Made by a program: the position numbers and the translations under genes
NCBI GenBank assembly: GCA_005881995.1
Contig: VBHV01000247.1
Span: 1-12,179 of the forward strand
From: Chloroflexota bacterium
Lineage (GTDB): Bacteria > Chloroflexota > Ktedonobacteria > Ktedonobacterales > Ktedonobacteraceae
Length of the DNA: 12,179 nt
Reading direction: 5' to 3'
Notes under the pieces: generated by a model
Database searches by the model: none
What the model saw: the letters and a program-made list of their open reading frames with translations, nothing else
Told to the model about the DNA's origin: nothing
Shown here: one piece after another, positions 7,729-12,179 of the stretch
How the letters are laid out: each line of letters begins with the position of its first letter
How positions within the stretch are numbered: position 1 is the stretch's first letter

Positions 7729-9456
7729 TTATATCGGTGCGGATGCTAGCAAAGGCTCAGCATCCTCAATCACATAGCGATATCCTTGCTCGGTCAGGAA
7801 TAGTTGCCGGTTGGCTGAAAATTCCTGGTCGCGCGTATCGCGAGTGACGATAGAGTAGAAGTAGGCCAGCCCACCATCGGCTTTTGGCCGCAGGATGCGC
7901 CCTAAACGCTGTGCCTCTTCCTGGCGCGAGCCAAAGGTGCCGGATACTTGAATAGCGACATTGGCATCCGGCAGATCGATGGCGAAATTTGCCACTTTAC
8001 TGACCACCATATGCTTGATCTCGCCACAGCGGAACTGCTCATACAGCTTCTCGCGCTGCTTATTGGTCGTGTGTCCGGTAATCAACGGCGCTTGCAGCTC
8101 CTCTGCCAGGATATGCAGTTGATCGAGATACTGGCCGATAACGAGCACCTGGTCATCGCGGTGGCGGTCAAGGAGTACGTGCGCAACCTCTAACTTGGCT
8201 GAACATTCGGCGGCCAGGCGATATTTCTCGCGTTCCTCTGCAACGGCATAATTTAACTGTTCATCCTCGGTCATGCTCACGCGAATCTCGTGACATTCAG
8301 CTGTCGCGATCCATCCCTGCCGCTCCAATTCACGCCAGGGGACATCAAATTTCTTTGGCCCGATCAGGCTGAACACATCGGCCTCGCGTCCATCTTCACG
8401 CACCAGTGTCGCTGTCAACCCCAGGCGGCGGCGCGCCTGAATCTCGGCGGTGATGCGGAAGACCGGAGCGGGTAGGAGATGCACCTCGTCGTAGATAATT
8501 AGCCCCCAGTCGAAGCTGCCAAACAAGGCGAAATGCGGAAAATCTTCTTCAGTTGGCTCCGCACCGTTCTCCTGTCCACTTCCCTTCTTTTTTTGGCGGC
8601 GATAGGTGAGAATCTGGTAGGTGCTGACGGTAATGGGGCGAATTTCTTTGCGGTCACCGGTATACTCTCCGACCATCTCCGGGGGAATATCGGTTTTATC
8701 AATGATTTCCTGTATCCACTGGCGCACAGCAATGGTATTGGGCGTCAGGATCAAGGTTGCACGCTGAATATCGGACATGGTTGCTAAGCCCACGATGGTT
8801 TTTCCCGCGCCGCAGGGCAAAACCACTACCCCGCTTCCTCCGCTGGGCGCTCCTCCTGCATAGAACGCTGCCGATGCTGCATATTGATAGGCACGCGGCG
8901 CGAAGTCGTCCCCGCTCAGCGTTTCCTGCCGCAGTTGCATACTCAGTGGAGCGCCATCGGTATAGCCTGCCAGGTCTTCGGCAGGAAAGCCGATATGGAT
9001 CAGCGCCTGCTTGATATGTCCGCGCCGTGAGGCATCCACCTGGATCGTGTTCTTATCCAGTTGGCGCAGAAGGTAGGGCTGGGTGCGCTTGTGATGGATG
9101 ATCTCTGCCATGAGCGCGGTGTCGGTGGAAGTCAGGAGCAGCATATCTCCATCGCGTACGAGTTTGATGCGTCCATAGCGGCTGATATACTCGCGGATAT
9201 CAAAGACAATATTGGAGGGAATATCATACTTGCTATAGCGCGTCAACAATTCTAGAATCATCGATGCATTCATACCACCTGCCGCAGCGTTCCAGAGGGA
9301 AAGCGGCGAGAGGCGATAGGTATGAATGTGTTCGGGCGACTTCTCCAGCTCGGCAAACTGGGCGAGTGCATCGCGCGCCTCAGCATGCAGTGGATGATCA
9401 ACCTCCAACAATACAGTACGGTCACTTTGAACAATTAAGGGGTTATTTGGATTCAT
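7729..9456 (-). CDS. DNA helicase XPB (ERCC3 type)
   Basis: This is a superfamily 2, 3'-5' DNA-unwinding ATPase related to eukaryotic and archaeal XPB, used there in nucleotide excision repair. From ATG 9456 it is 575 residues. An N-terminal XPB-type domain (about 1-130) and a damage-recognition-like segment precede the first RecA-like domain: Walker A LPCGAGKT (Lys219), DEVH at 323-326, TAT at 348-350, and the RED motif Arg353-Glu354-Asp355. The second domain includes VIGQYLDQ, SKVANFAIDLPDA and QRLGRILRPK (516-525, arginine finger). All key residues are present. A Lys/Gly/Glu-rich insert lies before DEVH at about 288-308. The start at 9456 has GGAG ten bases upstream and follows the hydrolase stop by 5 nt, so the two are probably translationally coupled. 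A start at 9486 would overlap the hydrolase. Confidence 0.93.
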   Translation of the reverse strand: MNPNNPLIVQSDRTVLLEVDHPLHAEARDALAQFAELEKSPEHIHTYRLSPLSLWNAAAGGMNASMILELLTRYSKYDIPSNIVFDIREYISRYGRIKLVRDGDMLLLTSTDTALMAEIIHHKRTQPYLLRQLDKNTIQVDASRRGHIKQALIHIGFPAEDLAGYTDGAPLSMQLRQETLSGDDFAPRAYQYAASAAFYAGGAPSGGSGVVVLPCGAGKTIVGLATMSDIQRATLILTPNTIAVRQWIQEIIDKTDIPPEMVGEYTGDRKEIRPITVSTYQILTYRRQKKKGSGQENGAEPTEEDFPHFALFGSFDWGLIIYDEVHLLPAPVFRITAEIQARRRLGLTATLVREDGREADVFSLIGPKKFDVPWRELERQGWIATAECHEIRVSMTEDEQLNYAVAEEREKYRLAAECSAKLEVAHVLLDRHRDDQVLVIGQYLDQLHILAEELQAPLITGHTTNKQREKLYEQFRCGEIKHMVVSKVANFAIDLPDANVAIQVSGTFGSRQEEAQRLGRILRPKADGGLAYFYSIVTRDTRDQEFSANRQLFLTEQGYRYVIEDAEPLLASAPI

Positions 9457-9461
9457 GCTCC

Positions 9462-10049
9462 CTACACTCCAGGCATATTCGCCCACGTCTTCACATATTT
9501 CATGATGGTGGTGATAGCGGCTTCTTCATGATCGCGCATCAGGTGACGTGCGCCAATAATTACTTTAATCCCCTTTGGGCCTTTGAGCTGTTCAACAAAC
9601 GGCTCTAGCTTATAGAGGGGGCAAATCTCATCAAATTCGCCCGTCACAAAAAGTTTGGGGCGTTCAAACGTTTTGGGAAAGCCACTTGCCGCGCGGAACA
9701 ACGGGAGGCTGATAGCCACTACGGTGCGTACGCGCGGATCGAACGGCGCGAATAACAACGCGATATACGCGCCAAAGCCATGTCCAATCACACAGACTTT
9801 TTTCGCATTGACTCCAGGCTGGGCTAAAGCATAATCGATGGCCCCGGCCAGGTCGAGCGGTTCCAGGCGTCCATCGCTCTGCTGCCCCTGGCTTCTGCCC
9901 ACACCACGGAAATTGAAACGAAGCGCAATCATTCCGGCTTCAGCCAGTTGCTGCGCCAGTAAGACTGTCAATCGCTCGTGCATATCACTGCTAGCAGGCT
10001 GGGGGTGACAGAGAATCACGGCGGGGGCTTGCTCCACCTTTGCCGGCAT
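9462..10049 (-). CDS. Alpha/beta-hydrolase-like protein, Ser nucleophile replaced by Gly, 5' end broken
   Basis: The fold is that of small alpha/beta hydrolases (COG2945/dienelactone-hydrolase-like). Visible are CHPQPASSD after the first strand, RFNFRGVGRSQG, the nucleophile elbow IGHGFGAYIAL, the acid loop TGEFDEICP (Asp140) and the histidine loop GARHLM (His169). The elbow should read G-x-S-x-G; here residue 91 is Gly (GGC, one base from AGC Ser), so classical hydrolysis is unlikely. ATG 10049 is chosen because AGAGGG lies ten bases upstream; ATG 10058 would leave only one base. Family-like sequence continues upstream in frame (TITFPSRG, LEGMLHMP) to a TAA at 10112-10110, and beyond it to ATG 10136 just after a good promoter. 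The gene probably once began at 10136 (about 224 residues). It is the first gene of a unit with XPB. Confidence 0.8.
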   Translation of the reverse strand: MPAKVEQAPAVILCHPQPASSDMHERLTVLLAQQLAEAGMIALRFNFRGVGRSQGQQSDGRLEPLDLAGAIDYALAQPGVNAKKVCVIGHGFGAYIALLFAPFDPRVRTVVAISLPLFRAASGFPKTFERPKLFVTGEFDEICPLYKLEPFVEQLKGPKGIKVIIGARHLMRDHEEAAITTIMKYVKTWANMPGV

Positions 10050-10136
10050 ATGCAACATGCCCTCTAAAAAAAATGATGGCTGCCCACGACTGGGAAACGT
10101 GATTGTGCGTTAGGTGGGCGCTGATGATAGTGACAT
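10050..10136 (-). pseudogene. Detached N-terminal part of the hydrolase, with in-frame stop
   Basis: On the - strand ATG 10136 reads MSLSSAPT, then TAA (10112-10110), then RTITFPSRGQPSFFLEG directly in frame with the hydrolase. ITFPS...LEG is the usual first beta-hairpin of this hydrolase group, so sense sequence lies on both sides of the stop. AAGG upstream of ATG 10136 is a fair ribosome site. A sense codon such as CAA, AAA or GAA mutated to TAA would explain it; so would a base-call error. Extent inferred from the frame and from family resemblance. Confidence 0.6.
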
Positions 10137-10180
10137 TACCCCGCCTTTTTCTAGATACCTGCTCACCTGTTCGTGTATCC

Positions 10181-10209
10181 ATCTTATCGCAGTCCTGGCT
10201 GGCCGTCAA
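10181..10209 (-). promoter_or_regulatory. Promoter for the hydrolase-XPB unit
   Basis: On the - strand TTGACG (10209-10204; five of six) is followed by a 17-base spacer and TAAGAT (10186-10181; four of six). Transcription would start near 10174, about 38 bases before ATG 10136, a normal leader for that start but a long one for the fallback start at 10049. Confidence 0.65.
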
Positions 10210-10293
10210 CTATGCTGACTGCGAGTAATATTGCCGCGACCAACCAATCACATCAAATTTATGCTAGCAATCACGTTTTCATTTGCCAAACCC

Positions 10294-10322
10294 TTTGCAT
10301 ATGGGCGCAAGAATGTTATACT
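10294..10322 (+). promoter_or_regulatory. Candidate promoter for the REC-GGDEF gene
   Basis: TTTGCA (10294-10299; four of six) and TATACT (10317-10322; five of six) are 17 bases apart. A start near 10329 would leave a leader of about 186 bases before ATG 10515. The palindrome ATATGT-GCA-ACATAT (10332-10346) falls right at the expected start and could be a repressor site. Confidence 0.45.
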
Positions 10323-10514
10323 GAAATATGAATATGTGCAACATATGTATTTGCGGCAGGTCCGATATGTTTCATGTATGTTACCTGAGGGCGTTCTTGT
10401 CACTCGTTTTATTATTTTGAACCCCTCATGATGGTTTCTGCCTGCGTGGATTCTTTCGGGGGGAGGGATTTCGACAGGCTTCTCGCTGACCATCCACTTG
10501 GAACAGGAGTATTT

Positions 10515-11597
10515 ATGGCCAACATTTTAGTCGTCGAGGACGAGCGAGTAATCGCCAGATTACTGAAGGACACACTACAGGTCGAGGGGTATCAGGTTGT
10601 TACTGTCCTAAACGGCGAAGATGCTGTGCAGTTTGCGCTACGAGAAACACCACACCTGATAGTCCTGGATATGATGCTCCCCGGCATTGATGGCTACGAA
10701 GTCGCGCGCCGCTTACGTGACCACCCTAAAACCATGCATATTCCCATTGTTGCCCTGAGTTCATATGGAGACCTTTCCGATAAAGTGCGCGCTTTTGAAT
10801 TAGGGGTTGACGACTACATCACCAAACCCTTTCAAATTGATGAGCTGCTTGCTCGCATACGCACGCAAATTCGCCGGGTCCAACAAAATTATCTTTCCCC
10901 TTTGATTGGTCTCCCAGGCGGTTTGCAAGTCGAGTTGGCCATCAAACACAAGCTCAATAGCCTGGAACCCTGGAGTATCCTGTATCTCGACCTGGATAAC
11001 TTCAAAGCCTTCAACGATGTTTACGGCTTTTTAACCGGCAACGACATCATCCGTCTGGTGGGGCGTATCTGTCAAAGGGTCGTGCAAGAATATGGGAACA
11101 CAGATGATTTTGTCGGGCACATCGGCGGGGATGACTTTCTGGTCGTAACGACGCCCGATCGTGCTAATCTCCTTTGTAAGCAGATTAGCGCGGCCTATAA
11201 AGAAGAGAGCGTCGCTTTTTATCGTCCGGAAGACCTCAGACGTGGCTCGATCAGTGGTGTTGATCGTAAAGGACGACCCTATCAGTTTCCCCTGGTCTCG
11301 TTGTCCATCGGTGTCGTCAATAATCAAATGCGGCGCTCTCACAGCATCCAGGAAGTTAGCTATCTGGCGGCAGAAGCGAAGTATTATGCCAAACAAGCTA
11401 CCGGCAATGTGTACCATATTACACCTCGCCGGGACATACCCACCCAGGAAACGTCCTACGCTCCTCGTTACAACGCTGCCTCTGTTTTGCCGCCAACGCT
11501 GTCCCAGATTGCTGTCGGCAATGCGTCCTACCGTCCTAACCGCTTAGCCGATGTCGAACAAAGGGTAGAATACGAGTACGAGCAAAAGGTATATTAA
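10515..11597 (+). CDS. Response regulator with GGDEF-like (GGDDF) output domain
   Basis: The 360-residue cytosolic protein joins a receiver domain to a diguanylate-cyclase-like domain. The REC domain (about 1-120) has the acidic pocket VVEDE, phospho-acceptor Asp52 in VLDMMLPG, and Lys104 in ITKPF. The second domain (about 150-310) has DLDNFKAFNDVYG and a GGDDF signature at 204-208 in GHIGGDDF. GGDEF and GGEEF are the usual active forms; GGDDF keeps two acids, so c-di-GMP synthesis is possible but not assured. At the inhibitory site (RxxD) the sequence is NTDD, so product feedback is probably absent. About 50 C-terminal residues look disordered. AGGAG (10505-10509) five bases before ATG 10515 fixes the start; the frame is open to 10428 but that extension is unlike REC domains. 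No partner kinase is in the window. A small gene follows 17 bases later. Confidence 0.92.
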   Translation: MANILVVEDERVIARLLKDTLQVEGYQVVTVLNGEDAVQFALRETPHLIVLDMMLPGIDGYEVARRLRDHPKTMHIPIVALSSYGDLSDKVRAFELGVDDYITKPFQIDELLARIRTQIRRVQQNYLSPLIGLPGGLQVELAIKHKLNSLEPWSILYLDLDNFKAFNDVYGFLTGNDIIRLVGRICQRVVQEYGNTDDFVGHIGGDDFLVVTTPDRANLLCKQISAAYKEESVAFYRPEDLRRGSISGVDRKGRPYQFPLVSLSIGVVNNQMRRSHSIQEVSYLAAEAKYYAKQATGNVYHITPRRDIPTQETSYAPRYNAASVLPPTLSQIAVGNASYRPNRLADVEQRVEYEYEQKVY

Positions 11598-11614
11598 CTA
11601 GAGGAGCGTTCCAT

Positions 11615-12028
11615 ACGAGTCAAGAAAAGCAAGACATTGAGTATATTCTGAGCGACGAGGCCGATGAAGCGCGACGCCAGGCTGTGCGAGAGAATGCCAA
11701 ACGCGTCCTGCGCGAGAGCGGACTCGCTGAGATGCTCAAAACCCTCAACACCAATGCGCTGAAAGGGCGAGGCACCTTCCACGAGTACGATTCGCTGGTC
11801 TTGTTGCGCTGGGGAACAAGCACCACCCGCCGCCATCTGTGGATTGAAGTGCAAGGCAATACTATCCGCTTCCGGCTTCCACCTCATCGCAGGTGCAGCA
11901 CACCCATTCCACTGTGTGACGGCGAATATCACACCTTTACCAGCGACGTGTGGGCTAATCACGCCCTACTTCTGAACGAGCTGAACAACTATTACGCCAA
12001 ACCTGTCGCCGAAACTTCCTCGGATTAG
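11615..12028 (+). CDS. Unrecognised 137-residue protein, apparent ACG start
   Basis: The frame is open from the end of the REC-GGDEF gene to TAG 12026-12028. The first standard start is GTG 11684, which has no clear ribosome site. A strong GAGGAG (11601-11606) instead lies eight bases before ACG 11615, from which the protein would begin (M)SQEKQDIEYILSDEADE. I therefore propose ACG as the start, or a T-to-C change of an ATG. The protein has an acidic/basic helical N-terminus (to about residue 45) and a beta-rich middle (SLVLLRWGTSTTRRHLWIEV, TIRFRLPP). A motif with two Cys (RRCSTPIPLCDG) and a helical end (LLLNELNNYY) follow. No signal peptide or membrane helix is seen. The family is unknown to me. 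The 17-base spacing suggests it is co-transcribed with the regulator. Confidence 0.65.
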   Translation, partial: TSQEKQDIEYILSDEADEARRQAVRENAKRVLRESGLAEMLKTLNTNALKGRGTFHEYDSLVLLRWGTSTTRRHLWIEVQGNTIRFRLPPHRRCSTPIPLCDGEYHTFTSDVWANHALLLNELNNYYAKPVAETSSD

Positions 12029-12065
12029 CGCATTGTCAGGATTCAAATCTTCTCTGCTCCTCGTA

Positions 12066-12179
12066 TTATGACTGCGGTTCAAGTGTGAGCACGCGCACAA
12101 TGCCCATGGTATTGAGCAACCCCCTAATCACCCTATAGTTCTGGTCACTATAGAATTCTTTCTGCTGTGTTTCCCCCGG
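12066..12179 (-). CDS. C-terminal end of an unidentified protein (partial)
   Basis: On the - strand one frame is open from the window edge to TAA (12068-12066) and gives 37 residues containing YSDQNYRVIRGLLNTMGIVRV and ending LTLEPQS. The mix of charged and hydrophobic residues looks protein-like, with a helix-then-strand pattern. I do not recognise it. A + strand frame is also open here, so the call rests on composition. If real, it converges with the 137-residue gene across a 37-base gap in which I see no terminator. Confidence 0.4.
   Translation of the reverse strand, partial: PGETQQKEFYSDQNYRVIRGLLNTMGIVRVLTLEPQS

Larger units (their letters stand above)
10137..10514. other. Divergent intergenic region
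   Basis: These 378 bases separate the - strand hydrolase-XPB unit from the + strand regulator gene. They hold the two divergent candidate promoters, an A/T-rich palindrome (ATATGT-GCA-ACATAT at 10332-10346), the leader of the regulator and its ribosome site. Short open frames here, including the in-frame extension from 10428, lack codon or family support. I see no RNA gene. Confidence 0.6.

Noticed and set aside
9457..9486. XPB start at 9486
   Set aside because: It would overlap the hydrolase gene by 25 bases and add ten residues of no family character. ATG 9456 has GGAG at ten bases and couples to the hydrolase stop.
10428..10514. N-terminal extension of the REC-GGDEF protein from ATG 10428
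   Set aside because: The receiver domain starts at MANILVVEDE, and AGGAG sits five bases before ATG 10515. The extension has no family resemblance.
11031..11417. 128-codon - strand frame and 128-codon + strand frame within the GGDEF domain
   Set aside because: Both are shadows of a domain whose motifs are clear in the main frame.

Overview
The window looks like chromosomal DNA from a Chloroflexota bacterium, most probably of the Ktedonobacteria type. This is an inference from mid-range base composition, the gene mix (ERCC3-type XPB helicase, large PMT-like membrane glycosyltransferase, zinc-ribbon threonine synthase, REC-GGDEF regulator) and the flavour of the proteins; no search was run. 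There are no rRNA or tRNA genes, CRISPR arrays or transposases.

Left part, + strand (1-6127): the end of an unidentified gene; a promoter region; homoserine kinase (thrB, broken by a frameshift) and threonine synthase (thrC), the last two steps to threonine; a 729-residue multi-pass GT39/PMT-like glycosyltransferase; a MntP-like cation exporter whose 5' end is run into the glycosyltransferase end; and a small two-helix membrane protein.

Middle part, - strand (6128-10209): class I mannose-6-phosphate isomerase (manA), a thioredoxin-fold protein with SSAC in place of CGPC, and a two-gene unit of an alpha/beta-hydrolase followed 5 nt later by an XPB DNA helicase. The thioredoxin-like gene has its own promoter (TTGACA, 17-bp spacer) and a clear hairpin plus T-run terminator. 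The hydrolase-XPB unit has a good promoter at 10181-10209.

Right part: a response regulator with a diguanylate-cyclase-like output domain (+ strand), followed 17 nt later by an unrecognised small protein that seems to begin at ACG, then the tail of a - strand gene at the window edge.

The most striking feature is a run of small lesions or key-residue losses in otherwise well-conserved genes: a net one-base deletion in thrB; loss of the first half of helix 1 (and its Asp) in the MntP-like gene; a Cys-to-Ser change in the thioredoxin motif; an in-frame TAA near the predicted start of the hydrolase together with Ser-to-Gly at its nucleophile; and ACG where ATG is expected in the last small gene. 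They may mean real gene decay, an error-rich assembly, or a mixture. XPB, ThrC, ManA and the REC domain keep all expected motifs. I see no convincing new multi-gene system; the best leads are the altered hydrolase coupled to XPB and the SSAC thioredoxin-like protein.
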